Shown piece by piece: positions 21,320 through 34,913 of a stretch of 64,000 nucleotides of DNA. The stretch is from Spironucleus salmonicida (Eukaryota; Fornicata; Diplomonadida; Hexamitidae). A program made the position numbers and the translations under genes. Under the pieces are notes generated by a model. It saw only the letters and a list, made by a program, of their open reading frames with translations, had not been told where the DNA came from and searched no databases. The stretch is from contig CM035318.1 of the NCBI GenBank assembly GCA_000497125.2, forward strand, positions 1,546,001 through 1,610,000. The letters are read 5' to 3'. Positions within the stretch are counted from its first letter, which is position 1. Each line of letters begins with the position of its first letter.

Positions 21320-23963
21320 CTTTCTCTTTAAATAATTTTGGCAGCGGTGCAGAAAATTCTAGTTTCTCGCTAAAAAATACTTCGTCATTTAAAGGTGACT
21401 AAAGTTCTGTTGATTATGCTTCGCATCCTGAACCTGTTAATTTTGCTGCTATTTAAAATAATGATGTAGTTATTGGAGTTTCATAAAGTTATAATCTGAT
21501 AACACTTAAAGATACTTAAACAAACTCTCCTTCAACAATATTTTCGTGAATCTCATTTTCCAATAGATTATCTTATTTTTAGAACTATTTTAAATATAAT
21601 GAATGTAATGTTCTACCTTTAGAACGTTATAGAATCTTAACAGGATATAATGATCGAGATTTCCATAAAAATGGTTATAATATGAATGGATTTATCCATT
21701 TTCCAGATGGCCATAAAATAACTAATTTTTCCTAAATGAAATCTGTCTAAAAATTTTAATAAATTTATTTCATTGCTGCTAAATATTACGAAAGAAACAA
21801 TGGTTCATTTAAAGGAGCTTTCCATACATCATCATATTACAATCTTGTTTTTCTATTGACTTATGTTATACTTTAATGTAGCTATATTTTTTATTTTTAC
21901 GATTTTTTACCTTCTATTATTGATAACTTGACTCCTGTTGCTAATTCTCCCAAATTAATAAAATTAGTTGGATCATATTTTTTGACTGCTGTTTTTTCTA
22001 AATTATAAAATTATGTAAGTTCCTATTTATATTTATTAAAGTCTCCTCCTTTATATTACGATTACCCTATTGGTGTCTGGATCTTACTATCAAGCTACTA
22101 AATATTTTCTAAGCTATAATTCATATTTGGGTCGAAGTTTTACTTTTTAAATGGTTAAACATTATCAGATTTTGAGTCCAAACTATTACATTATAAAAGA
22201 TAACCAATAGAATAATTTAGTGAATCTGAAGAATAATCTAATATATTTTTATCCTCTCCGGACTTTAAAGGAACAATAACTTCCCCAGTATGAGACCCTA
22301 TTTAAACTGAAATTCTAATTTTAGGTAGAACTTATGAAAATGGTTAGGTAATTTATATAGCTAATGGTTTAGCTAACTCTACTGATAGGTCTGCACCTAA
22401 TCTAATAGTTTACCCAGAACTAGAAACTTTCATAGTTTTTATTAATCCTATTGTATTTGATTAAAGCACTTATGAATTTTTTAATAGTGAAACCTTAATT
22501 TATTGTTTATCTACCAGGTTACCTAAGCTTTAATCAATTGTTGATACTTTAAATTCGAACGGTAAGTTAAGTTCAGAAGTAAGTAATTGTTTCTCATAAA
22601 GTAATTGCGACTAACGTTATATATTAAAGATATCTTGACAATTATAATCATCATTACAACCATCATTTTCTTATTATTTTAGTATAAAATTCTATTATAA
22701 CTTATCTATTGCTTGTATATATGCAAGGTTTTAAGCTAAATCTATTATTTGCAAAATTTCATCTTCGCTATTTGATTACTTTGTATCAATAGATTATATA
22801 TTTATACCGATAGCAGTACCATTATCCCTTTATACGTATTGATTCAATAATTTTCTAACAGATCTATATCTTTTAACATTTTAAAAATCAATCTATAGTT
22901 TTTATAATGTTTCTTAAATGATTTCTACAAATTTCCTATTATCTAATACATTAATATTATTGTAAATACTGCTAAATAAATCTTCCAATGTTAAAAATTT
23001 TGTATCAATCTTATCAAGTTCACTAGATTAATTAAATTTTTCAAATAGTTTGATGCTATAGTTAATTATCGCTGAAACTGAAACTTAAGCATCTCCTTTA
23101 GAAATATTAACAGGTGATATAATTTCTCCATCTATATTAATGGCAGATACTAGTCTGCAAACATATAATCCCGTTTATAATGATTCAGCAATTAGATTTT
23201 ATTTTTATATAAATAATCTTCCCAAAATAAGTGTTATATTTATGTTTTCTTAAGTTTGCTACTAATTCTACTATTTTTAAATAATAATATTATCTATTCT
23301 AGGTACCCAATTACCATACTCTCTCTTAAATATTTATCCTGCAAATAAATATTTTGGATAAACAGTAAATGGGGCACTATTTGGAATATAGTCAGTATTA
23401 AGTAATCGAGCAAATTACCTACAAGCATATCTTGGAATAATTTTCAGTTATCTAATACCTAGTATTGATTAAGTTAATTAATCTAAGAAAGTTTGTAAAT
23501 TTAAAGATTAAAGTTTAAATAATAATTTACTAAATGGTTATCTAATAATGACTTATAAAGTTGCACTTACTTCTTGTTATAGGGTTTAAACTGGAGTTTA
23601 TTATATTTAAATTAGTTACTAATATCCTGTTTAAAAAATTTAGTCAATTTAACCTAATAAAAAATTAGAAAATCTATTTTCAATAAGAATTAAAAATTCG
23701 TTGCTAATAAACGCACCACTTTTCTATCCTAACCAAAAAATTTCCGATAATTATCTATAATATATATCTGGAATTTGTGTATCAGATTCTAATGATTTGA
23801 TATTCTATTGTAAAAATAATAAATTTTCGTAAACGATACTTAAAAATAAAATAGCATCCTATTTTTATTATTATAATGATTCATTTTCAAAATTAAGTGC
23901 TTTTAACTATGTAACCATTTGATGATTGGCTTAAATGGCTTCAGAAATATATTTTGATGCCAT
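19833..23963 (-). CDS. CC2D2A: CC2D2A-like ciliary transition-zone protein, 1376 aa
   Basis: Transition-zone (MKS module) protein at the base of cilia. The N-terminal part is coiled-coil (MASKYISEAIQANHQ ... LQQQKQDA), a C2-like region starts near residue 880 (GYDASDEAIASFPYAVKLILYE), and a transglutaminase-like C-terminal domain follows. In that domain PFIPDT, SVCGGDYFEHAMLLQALLSG and DPESWVSLP align with the CC2D2A/CEP76 pattern PFVKDT, GDEEEHAVLLCNYFLSLG and KLWKSF. Residues from about 882 lie inside repeat R1, where GC doubles abruptly, yet the 4,131-bp frame is unbroken. Start ATG 23961-23963 leaves 56 bp to separase; an in-frame ATG at 24093 is possible but would overlap it. CEP76 is the main alternative name. 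Confidence 0.8.
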
Positions 23964-24019
23964 TAATTAAATTGAGGATGAATATTTGGATATTTTATTA
24001 ATATATATTTTTTTGAATA

Positions 24020-27000
24020 ATGAACTAGTAACTTTTGGATTTACAATGTTTACTAAAACAGAATATATTTAATAATAAAACTCTTAACTTATCATATGAA
24101 ATTTGTTTATACTAGGATGAAAAATTTGTTTTATAGATTCTTAAAATCTTCGCTTAGCGTCCAGAATTTTCCTATCTACTATTAGCTTCGTTCTTAAATA
24201 AATCAATTAATGTAAATAGTTTATTTCATTACACTAAAAATGCATCTAAAGAACCGCTTGTTTTAATAGGTTGTTTTCTTTAGTAGTATACAGTATTTAT
24301 TTAAACTTTAATTCCAACCTAGACAATATTAGACACTGTGAAAAGTTAGTTAGCAACTAATTCCTATTAAGATTTTGTTTATAATGTAAATTAAATATAA
24401 ATTACTTAATTTCAAGAATAGATGATTAATGATTTAGCATAATAATTATTATTTAATCGAAAACAATTAGCATAATTTACCAGCTCTAGATAAATTGATT
24501 AATTTGTTAATTGTTTGCTTATGACAAATTAGCTCTAGTAATAATAGATAATATTAAATAAAAACTATGCATTAGCTTCAAAAAAGTTAAATTTTTCAGT
24601 ATCAAAATATAGCTTATTTTAAAAAATTAACCTTGATAATTAACTAAAGAAATAAATATCTCTAATTAATGATACATTAACAATACTATTTTAATTTGAT
24701 TAGTAATTATTGCTTTAAGGTCCATTCTATTTTATTAATTCGTATTCGTCTAAAGATTTTTAATATAACATAATATAGTTAATAGATATGGAAATTTTAT
24801 AGCCAGATTGTATGTTAAAACTTATTATTAACCTATATGGAGATTATTCTATGGATACTAATAAAAAGTAAGTTATTGAAGTATTGTCTCTATTTTACTA
24901 TTAGTACCTAGTAGCATATTCTAGTATTAAAATAATATTATAACATGATAATTATCAGTTGATTCTTAAAGATATTTCTAGTCATCTTATAGGATTTATG
25001 CTAAATGTTACTGAATATTCGTCTATTTTAATAGGTATATAGGTTAAATTGAGTTTTTATAATATTTAAGTCGCTATTTACTCTTAGTAATTTATATAAA
25101 TAATATTTAACTTGAGAAAATTATCAGAAATAAAAATAATAAATTAGTCTTAGTTAGATTAATAAATATTGGTATATCACTAGTTATATTTATTTACAAG
25201 TCTTTCAATGGTATAATAGGGACAATAACTTTTTGCAGCAAAACATATAAACAGTTTGTTATCTACAGATAAATAAATATTAAAAATATAAAATCTCATT
25301 TTTATGATAAAAGATAATAATTCAGAATTTATTTAATTATATTTCAACCTTCTATTAATTGAATTATTATTTTTTGATATTAATTATTTTTACGGCTAAA
25401 TTATATTTTAAACTTCTAAATAACTTCAAATTTACATAGTTAAATTATTTAATTAGCATACAGTCCATTAAACATGTATAGTATTACTTAAATAAGTATA
25501 AATTTATGCACAAAAGTAACCTTAATATTCTAATATATTTTTATTATAAAGATTTAAAATGATTGAATATCAACTAGGGAATCAAATAAATAAAGCTTTA
25601 GTCAATACTATCATCGGTGATCCAATTAAATAAATGATTTAATTATATCTATAATAGGAGAATTAATTCATTTACAAAAAAATTTACAAATAAAATTAAC
25701 CAGTAACAGCAAAATTATGTCGTGCAACATTATAAAAAACTCATGATTATATGATTCTATAAAATATTGATAGTTTGCTTGATACAGTAGATTCGTCCTC
25801 ATTTAAAATTGTATTATCAAATGAATACTTTTCAAAAAATACTTATTTGTTTATATCAATCTAAAATACGTTATTGTTTAAATTGTCTTTGTAAACATAA
25901 GCATAATCTATATAAATACCAGTGCAATATACAAATACGTAGCCTTAAAATTTATCATTGGAAATTGAAGCAATAAAGTAACTTTAGCTCGGTAATATTA
26001 TCGGATTTATTTTTAATAGATTTTAATCACTTTCATCTACTTTAGAAACTTCTTTAGCGTCATATAGCCAATCATAAATTCAAGATTTATAAAAATTAGA
26101 TAACTTTTATATGTAATTTTATAATGCATTACCATTTTTATTATTTGGGCCCTTAGTTGGACTAACACGTTATAGTTAAACGAAATAAAATACTGAGAAT
26201 AATATAGAATCTAATTTAGATCAAAATTTATATACTATTGCTAAACTCTCATTCTAATCTATAAACTAATTTAAACTATTCAACTTTAACATTTAGCAAG
26301 ATTAGATATTAAAAATTATATTTATTCTATTATCAAATGAACATGTATTCAATTTTAAAATTAAATAAAAAGTATATGATAATTTTACTAATTATTTAAT
26401 ACCAATTTTAATTAAGCCTACATTTCTCCCATTTTCACTGAATCGAATTCCTTTTGCTACCTTGGAATTAAGTTATATTTAACAGCAAAATCTAGATACC
26501 TTTATCCTATTTTACGATAAGCTCAATCTTATAACAGATATAACACATGTATAAAGAATATCGATTGACCCCATATTGAACTAAATACCACTAGAAAACA
26601 CATTTTCTTTTATAAATACCATAAGATATTTGAAAACGTCACAAAAAATGCATATAACAGCATCTGAGTAACTCCCACCCTCTACAAATTTATTTTTTGT
26701 AGATTCTTCGCTCCCCTAGACTTAGATTCGCATCAGAGAACTTCTGAACAACTAAAAATAGTCATGGGTCGAAATCACAAAACCGCAGGCCATTATAGAC
26801 TCAATTAAGTCTACATAACATTTTATTTTTGCAGGCCATGGAGGTGCCGAAAATCTGCTTCCACATCACAAAATTTTACAGCTAGAAAGCCTCCCAGAAG
26901 CTGCAATTCTGGGATGCTCATCACTGTGTGGAAATTATTTTTCCGGTGGAAGAATTCGCTATACACCGGAGAAAAATTGGCGGCATGGTAGCATTGTAAT

Positions 27001-27151
27001 TGGCTGTTTGTGGGACATGCTCAGCGGAGAATTAGACAGGTTTGCACAAGGTTACGTAGATGGTGGAATGGGTATTTAGGGAAGCTTTTAAGGACGAAAG
27101 AAAATGTTATTGAAATCAGTTTTCGGCGTCGGAATCGTTGTTTATGGGTGA
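24020..27151 (+). CDS. ESP1: Separase (cohesin-cleaving cysteine protease), 1043 aa
   Basis: CD-clan protease that cuts Scc1/Rad21 to start anaphase. The C-terminal catalytic domain is clear: FIFAGHGGAENLLPHH holds the catalytic His (about residue 940), and AAILGCSSLCGNYF holds the catalytic Cys (about 966). IVIGCLWDMLSGELDRFAQG matches the family's GNLWDVTDxDIDRF block. The N-terminal 850 residues are alpha-helical, as expected. It is short compared with animal enzymes (about 2,100 aa) but similar to other compact separases. Composition shifts: the last ~500 bp are far GC-richer than the rest. The stop is 13 bp from the convergent gene. Regulation by securin cannot be seen. Confidence 0.9.
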
Positions 27152-27164
27152 GAAAATATGTGAT

Positions 27165-30100
27165 TCAGTAAAATTTGCATGATTATTCAAACTAATTAGG
27201 GGTCAAAAACAGCGCTTTAAGCGTATATAAATCTTCGGATACGGCTCCTGAAAGTGATAAAATAGATTTATTATTACTGCGAATTTCGACTAAAAAATCG
27301 TATGACAATATGTTGAGAATTCGTATAATAATGGATGGCAAAAGTGGATGAAAATTATTAAAAAGTTTCTTAACTGATATCCCTGGGTTAATATAAATAA
27401 ACATTGAAATGTCCTTGCGTAGTTATTATATTAATTAGGCGTCTAGAGTAGTAGTTTATAACACGATTTCTCTAGAATACAGCAAAAGTTCATTTGTGTT
27501 AGAATGCTAGTTAAAATACCCTAATTTAGCTATAAATTTTTATTCAGGATTTAAATCTGAATATTTAATATAATCTTTTTTCTTTTATATTGTTAAAAAT
27601 TATTTAAATATTTGTTACTCGGTTTGATTTTTGCAAAGCTAAATAAAATATGATACTAATTAGTTTGATTTTTAAGTAGGATATATATGAGTTACTTATG
27701 TTTAATTTTCAAATGACTCAGAATCTAATATAGACTTCTACTCTATTCTGATTATTTAAGGTTTATTACATGAACTAATGGGGTTTTCAAAAAATTCATC
27801 ATATTCAGAAATTATACTGATGTCAGTCTAAATTGAGTGTAAAGATGTAGAAATACCTTTATATGATGATGTTTTATTGTATTTAATATTATCAGAAATT
27901 TGAAAGGGATAATTATCAAACATACATATATCATCTTCAAAATTATCTCTCTAATTATCAGTATAATAAATAAAGGTTGCTAATTATGAACTATTATTAA
28001 CTTACTTTTAAATATGGGAATTTTGAGAATATAAAGTAGCAATCTATTTATTATTATTCAAGTTATATTTTTAGCAAAACAAAAATAATTAATTGTCAAC
28101 TATTTCATCTTGTAATATATAATATTGTAGCACCTTGTTAAAAAACTAATAATACGCCATGGATTGTTTATCTGAGTATCTTAAATTTACATAATTACTA
28201 GCTTAAATTATTTTAGAGGATTGATCAAGGTTAATCTATTACTCCAAAGTATTCAGATTCTCGTTTATTATTAATTAGTCTTTAAAAAAAGGTGATTACT
28301 ATTAATACGTTTATTAAATATTAGTTACAATATCATTCCTAATTGATAAAATTGATTACTGAAACTTATAACTTCTTTTCTAATAGGCAAATTTAGGATA
28401 CACTAAATTTAAAGGTACAATAGTATAAGGTATATACCTTTATTTTTTGTAAATAAATATTTTAGATTTTATATTAAAGGTTATAATTGAGTAAATAGAA
28501 TATGCTAGAAATTATTAAATTGTAAAATTAATTTATTATTATGTTATAAACTCCTAAAACGTATTTTCTATAGCAATGCATTTATTAGGAGAGCTTAAAA
28601 TTAATTTTTTAATAAGTATTAATATACTAAGTTAAGGTATTGCGTAATTTTTAATGAACTCATGTAATTTTGAATTTGTTTAAATAAATGTTCTATCAAT
28701 TATTATTTCTTTTAAAATATTATAATCAACCTCTGGCTTTTATAATAAAAATTTAGTAATATTTATATCTTTAATATCATGAAAAGATCTCAATCTAAAA
28801 ATAAAATCCTAAACTAATAAAAATGGTATAATCAAGTCCTATTACTCATAGTTATAATTTATAGAACAAAAATAGCTTATATTATCATATTATAAATAAG
28901 ATAAATCTTTAAGATATTACGATATACCATTATCTGCAAAAATATAAGCTGATAGTATTTCAACATTCAAATAATATGGAGTGTTTATGACATACACTTA
29001 TTTATTTTTCTATAAATATGACAGTTTCTTATAATAATGTGGCTTAAAAGCTAGCTACAATGATACTTCTGTTATATATCCTGCATTCTCTAATACTTTC
29101 AATTAAGCAGAAATACTTTATTTTACTTTTCCCAATTTGTTTCCAATAAATTATTTAAATATGTCTTCAGATAAATATATTAGCTAACAGTCAAATTTTT
29201 AATCATTTTAAAGGTCATAAAAAACAGATTCAAATTATACCCCAAAATCTTTAACGAGTTTCAGTAACTATCTAACTGTAAACTACATTATCATTTAATC
29301 AACTGATATAAATCCTACATTTAATGTTTGATAGATTTAATTATTAGTTATTTAAATTAACACTTTTAATAGATATAGTGTTCTGTTAACATTATTTTCA
29401 ATAAAATAATAGGTTTTGATATACGTATCCTATTAATTTGGCACACAAGAATTATTATTGCGTTATAAATTTAATACATCCTATTAAATAGAATCTCTAC
29501 ACCAAATTAAATCATTTTCTATTATAATATATTTAAATATAACCAAAAAGTTTAAACTTTTATTTATAAGATACTCTAATAGTTGAATATTCTTTATTAT
29601 TGAACCTAATTATATAATTTATGTAGTTATGTTTGATATATTCATTTACATAGTTTTACTTATCACAAAAACTAAATAATTCATTTAAAATTAATTAAAG
29701 CTACAACCAGGGTCATTTATAATGGATTGCTACTATATATTCGATATATCATCCAACTAAGTATCAGTTTCATTTTAAATACTGGGTTGCTATGGTACCC
29801 ATTCTTACTTTTTTTAGCAATAAAACCATGGTAACTAAAATCCAATATATTATTTTATATTTTTACTAGACAAAAATAAACTTTAAATAAGGTTAGAATC
29901 TTCTTTAATCTTTAAACTATAAACTGGTGTCAGTGGTTAAATTCTACTTTAAACTAAATGATCAGCGTTGATATATCTTAAAAAACGTGAAGATTTAAAT
30001 TTGCATTCTTATAAAATATTTAATTTACATAAATGTTCTAAAACTTTATTAATCATCTATTTATCATAACTCAAAGCCCCATATATTTGACAATTCTATA

Positions 30101-30638
30101 AAACTAAACATTATGTTAAAAATAAGTTAATAATTTCAGTTCTTAATAGTCTAAGCTAAATCAATAGTGAAAATACTGGAGTTAATGAAAAATATTTAGA
30201 TGTAGTAAAATGAAATAGGCAAGCATCAAATTCCTGTCTAGATAATTATGCATTATAATATATTTAATTGTACTATATTATGTGATTAAATTTTAAAAGG
30301 TAATCTAAATGCATGTTTACCTACTTTTTTTATTCGCCTTTAATCTCAGTTAACTTTATACCACGAAAGCAATTCCTTGAAACCTAATCATAAATTAAAA
30401 CTTATTATAGATTTAATAAACTAATTTTTAAAAACCTTTACCTATATTCATTATTAATTAATATTACCCCATTTGCAAGTGAACCGTTATCAGTTACCCA
30501 TTTATTAATAATCTAAAATAGAATTTATTAATTGTTTTGTTACATTTCTAATGAATCTATATATTCATTTATCTCTGATAACGATATATTAATTTTACAG
30601 CATGCAACAACTTTAAGAAGGTGAATATTTTTTATCAT
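27165..30638 (-). CDS. Large helical/winged-helix protein, 1157 aa, possibly TFIIIC B-block-binding-like
   Basis: One frame of 3,474 bp from ATG 30636-30638 to TGA. The N-terminus (MIKNIHLLKVVACCK) and the C-terminus (FIYINPGISVKKLFNNFHP ... IIIRILNILSYDFLVEIRS) look like winged-helix folds, with several similar Leu/Ile-rich modules between. Multiple winged helices in a protein over 1,000 aa recall the tau138/GTF3C1 subunit of TFIIIC, which reads internal Pol III promoters. No single motif proves it, and NPRL-type or other winged-helix proteins are alternatives. Gaps are 13 bp to separase (convergent) and 31 bp to the next gene upstream. Confidence 0.6.
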
Positions 30639-30669
30639 TTTAATAATACAAAGAATTAGTATATAATAT

Positions 30670-31137
30670 TCATTCAAATATAAGTCTTTCTAATAAATTA
30701 CTTACACGGTTGTCAATATCTATATTGGATTAATACTTTTTGTCAAATGATTTTTCGATAATAATTTGCTATTTGAAGTCCTGGTTTTATTTAATAAGTT
30801 CATTTATAGTTTGGAACTATTATTCTAGATTTTATTCTGCTCTCTCAATTTAATAATTTAAATCTTATAATCTGTATTACAAACTCTCATTTGTTTAGGT
30901 CTTATCTATAGTGGATCTCGATGTTGGAAATACTTCGACTTGTGCTTGCTCTGAATACTCCTCATCCTCAATTTAATGTCTGATTTATGAAATTTTGCGA
31001 TCCAATGAATCTCTATTTCTATCTAAATATTCATGTTCTAAACCAACAACCATTTATTTAAGAGCTAAATCTGACAAGTCGCTTTAACCAGATTTTGCTC
31101 GATTAATATATTTTTATTTGGTTTCAGAATCTGTCAT
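30670..31137 (-). CDS. Coiled-coil protein, 155 aa
   Basis: Starts MTDSETKQKYINRAKSG and contains charged heptads at about 40-130 (EHEYLDRNRDSLDRKISQ; LQDLNYQIERAEQNLEQQ), ending NRVSNLLERLIFE before TGA at 30670-30672. There is no catalytic motif or membrane span. Size and composition suit a small structural or adaptor subunit. The gene fits the 31-bp and 41-bp gaps on either side and uses many Gln TAA/TAG codons. Family unknown. Confidence 0.72.
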
Positions 31138-31178
31138 TTATGTATTACATAATTTTTATGTAATATATTAATATAAGA

Positions 31179-32837
31179 TCACTATATTTCACTTTTTCGT
31201 GATTACAAATATTATTCAAACTATGCGTATTTTTGACTAATATCATCACATAAAAATTAAAATTATTCTTTGAGATCTGGGCTTAAATATTCTTTAAGTT
31301 TAATGCAATAAGTAATATAAATATTGAATTAACCACTTTCTTATAATTGTGCATTCGTAATTTATATCTCTAATATTTTTTACATGAGTGTATTCACTAT
31401 AGATATGAGATCAGATAATGAAATTAGGAGATATTCTATTAAATTTGGTATAGCCTATAAGAGTTCTGAAAACAACTAATTGCTAAGTTTATTAATCAAC
31501 ATTTCTTAAATTTATGCTTTAAATAAGTAGTTAAAACTATTTTATGATTTTTCGAAATCTTTACACTTAGTTTGCTTTGTTATTTAAATAAGAGGTAAAT
31601 TATTAACAGTAAGTAACTATAAAAATTAAATTCCCTTCAAATTTAACCTATAAAAATTATCCTGAAAATATTATGATAAAGAAAAAATTATTTATATCTA
31701 AGTATAACCATTAGAAATAAACTTATTAACAAGAACATATAATAGCATTTACAGTTCTAATACATTAATTGACTATAGTATATAATCAATAAGATTAGAC
31801 TAAAGTGCTTAAAATCTTATTTAATCAAATTTTACTGTATTTTTCTTAATTTATAATAATATAACTTCATTATCATCATAATACACTAAAAGCTAATCTA
31901 GATCATAAAAATGATCAACAATTATATCATCTTGTAAACCTTTTAATTTAATCTTTGGAAAATTTTAACACTTAATAATAACATCAGTGACAAGTCTTTT
32001 TAATAAAACTGTTTATTATTTTTTTATTTTTTATTTTTTAACATCGATCATATCAAAGTATTGTAGCGAAAATTCTTCTTGATACTTCGTCATAGTACGC
32101 TTCAGACCATAATATTTCGATACTTGACTAGAGCTCTATTATAATTATATTGTCTTTCCAAATCTTTAAATTTCTGAGTTAATTTTAGAAGATTAATTTT
32201 TGAAATTTCTGTAAAATACCACTAATTCCTCTTATGAACTCTCAATATCTTATACATTTTATTTATTTACTGGGTATTTGTAGTTAAAGCCAAATAAATA
32301 TTTCAAAAATATTTAATTACACGCTATAACTGTATCACAAACTTCCTAAACATCTGATTTAATACAAAAACGATCTACTTCTGATGATAGTTATTATACA
32401 TATGTCTCTAAAAAACTATTCATTGCTTCAAATACAAATTCGAAGCACTCATTGTTAATAATAAGACCTTATGCATATAATGTGAAAATTTTCTGTATCA
32501 ATCTTTAAATCTTTACCATATTATCCCATTCTTCTAATTATAGCTCTTTAATAAATTCTAAATCAAAATCAATACAATGTTCTGAACATTTTTAAAATGT
32601 ATATAGAAAATTCTTGGAAAACCAATTATCAATAAACATCTTGGATACTTAAAATGCAACATCATATAGATCCTCTTTATTTGGGAATTATGCATTCTTC
32701 TTACCATCTAAAATATATTTAATTTAATTAACAGTATTTGGACCAGCTCTATCATAATTTGGAAAATTCTAATAGATTTTAAGCAAAGCATTTCGCTGTG
32801 CATACGCCATATCTGGATCAATTTATGCTATATTCAT
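31179..32837 (-). CDS. Hypothetical alpha-helical protein, 552 aa
   Basis: Frame of 1,659 bp from ATG 32835-32837 (MNIAQIDPDMAYAQRNALL) to TGA. An early block KIYQNFPNYDRAGPNTVNQ looks conserved. The rest is helical with acidic patches (DLYDVAFQVSKMFIDNW; HCIDFDLEFIKELQLEEW), and the last 80 residues form a likely coiled coil (QEMLINKLSNQ; DDISQKYAQFEQYL). A short plus-strand frame of 94 codons lies antisense inside it and I regard it as a shadow. I do not recognise the family. It lies 52 bp downstream of glycogen synthase. Confidence 0.75.
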
Positions 32838-32889
32838 TAAGAAAAGAAAATAAAAGTTACATATATTATTAAATATAAAATGAACTGAC

Positions 32890-34809
32890 TCATTTGTACT
32901 GATCATATACCTTAATATATTCTTTAATCATTATGCTCCAATCAACCACTATAGAATTTCTGCTCATTCTGTTTCTCAACGCAATTCTCTAATGAACGCT
33001 CATTTTTAAATAATCCAACATCATTTCGTGTAATTATAAGACAGTATCCCAGTATGGTTTATAGATTCTATCGACAACTTAAACACCATATTTATTTGAC
33101 ATCCAGGAATTGTTTTCATTCTCCTGCGTTGGATACTAAGCCCCTTATTCTTCAATATAGTTACCAAAACCACACATGTTGGAAACGACACTAGCAGTAC
33201 CGACGCACATACACTCAGGAGACGTATAACCGAATGGTTCATAAAGAGATGCGAAAACGCCCAAATGAGCACCTCTAGTGAAATCAGAGTAATCAAGGCC
33301 AAAAATAGAAGTTTTAGACAAAAACTCAGGAACCCATACCATTTTGCAGCGGTCGCTAAAGTTGTTTGTTAAATGCAGTTCTCTCAAACGGCACAGCAAA
33401 TCGGAGTTCTAATCTGCTAACTTATGAGTCGTAACTGGAGACTGATTTGCAGATTTCTACATTGACTGATGGAAGCGCTTTAATAGCATTAAATCATCAG
33501 AACCGCAGAGCTGGTTAAGAGACAGCTCTGAGAAATCGCTATCTAAACATTCGCAAAGTTTGTTTCCTAGAGATTCTGTGATATTTTCAGATATCTTTCC
33601 AACTGATGACTATATTTCCTTCATCAAGTTAGTAACAAACAGGCTATGTTCTGTAAAACCATTGTTAGGGGCAGGTGCTATGATAATACCAACAACAAAT
33701 TTGTTCGCTAATTCTGGGTGAGAATCGCGATACTACTAAGATGTAAGCTTCTTATTTACCTCATATAATGCATCAATGAAAAGATCATATCCTTTATTTT
33801 TGTATTCATATCTACCAGCACTAAAGAATACGAAAGTGTTATCAATATCAATACCGTAAAAGTGGGATTTTACGAATTCCAAAATTTTGTCTCTTTCGAT
33901 TTTATGTTTAAAATTGAGTTCGTGGTCGTCAATAAGCCCCTTCTATGAATCAACGTGCAAACCGTTCCAGGTAACTGCGTCAACCTTTCTTCCCAAAAAT
34001 GCTTCGCACTCAACACTTGTAATTGTGCTCACTGTTGTAAACTAGTCTGCTAAATTAGCGCATGCGCGTTCAATTCTATGTTCAAATTCAACGCTTCTCT
34101 TACATGCCTCTGCATCCCAAACTCCAGCGTCGGTCTATTTGAAGCACTAGTTGAGGTCGGCATCACCAGCACTCAAATGCCTTCCCAGCGTAGTTGCATG
34201 AGTTGTGAATATGAACTTAACCCTATCGAAATCCTCAGGACTCTTCTGCCTGAAATACTTCTATGCTGGGCCCAGTTTTTTGTACGCAAATAGACCTACG
34301 CCAGCCAACCATTCATGTGTCTGTACAATTATAGTTTCGTGGTTTTTTGCATATTCTACTAAGAAAAACGAGTAAAATGCCCATTACATCGCGCCAAAAG
34401 TTATCGCATTAAGTTTGAAATCCTCAGGATGTTGATGTGGTTATTCTGACAAATTGGATTCCTCCCACAGAAGTGTTTTCACAACATTAACAAGTTTCCC
34501 ACCAATGAGTGGGAGTAAAAAACATTAAGGACCGCCTGGAATAAGCCATTAGCCATATCTAACAGAGTTGAGTGGTAGCTCGAAAGAGCGTTCAAAATTG
34601 CTTAAAAAGTCGTCCCAGAACGAATTTGGTGTTCTTTTATCCTCAAAATTTGTGGCATACTTATCATCGCCAATAACATTCATACCGATCATAAAGAAAT
34701 GGTCGCCATATTTTTTAACAAGCTCAGGTGCTTTGGAACGAACAACTGTTTCCACACCTCCAACTTTATGAATAACCTCATAAGAAGCTTCTAAAATAAA
34801 CTGAGACAT
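32890..34809 (-). CDS. GYS: Glycogen synthase, GT3 family (animal/fungal type), 639 aa
   Basis: UDP-glucose-dependent chain elongation in glycogen synthesis. The N-terminal EASYEVIHKVGGVETVV matches the GT3 glucan-binding start (E..WEVTNKVGGIYTV). Near the C-terminus YEPFGYTSPECMCVG gives the E-x7-E catalytic pair, followed by the SGFG-like CGFGNY. Full length for the family. I chose ATG 34807-34809; no in-frame ATG lies upstream. GC is higher than in neighbours. GT3 occurs in opisthokonts, Amoebozoa and metamonads, while alveolates and plants use GT5, so it bears on the taxonomy. Phosphorylation-site tails of animal enzymes are not apparent. Confidence 0.94.
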
Positions 34810-34913
34810 GATTTGTGGAGGGGTCAACAAATTTATTCATATATTATATATTAATTAGTTATAATTAGTTCTATTAGTTACTACTTCAAAAAGTCTGAAA
34901 TAAATACAAATTA

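Noticed and set aside
31383-31670. Plus-strand 94-codon frame MSVFTIDMRSDNEIRR... .
   Set aside because: Lies antisense inside the 552-aa minus gene, whose frame is continuous for 1.66 kb.
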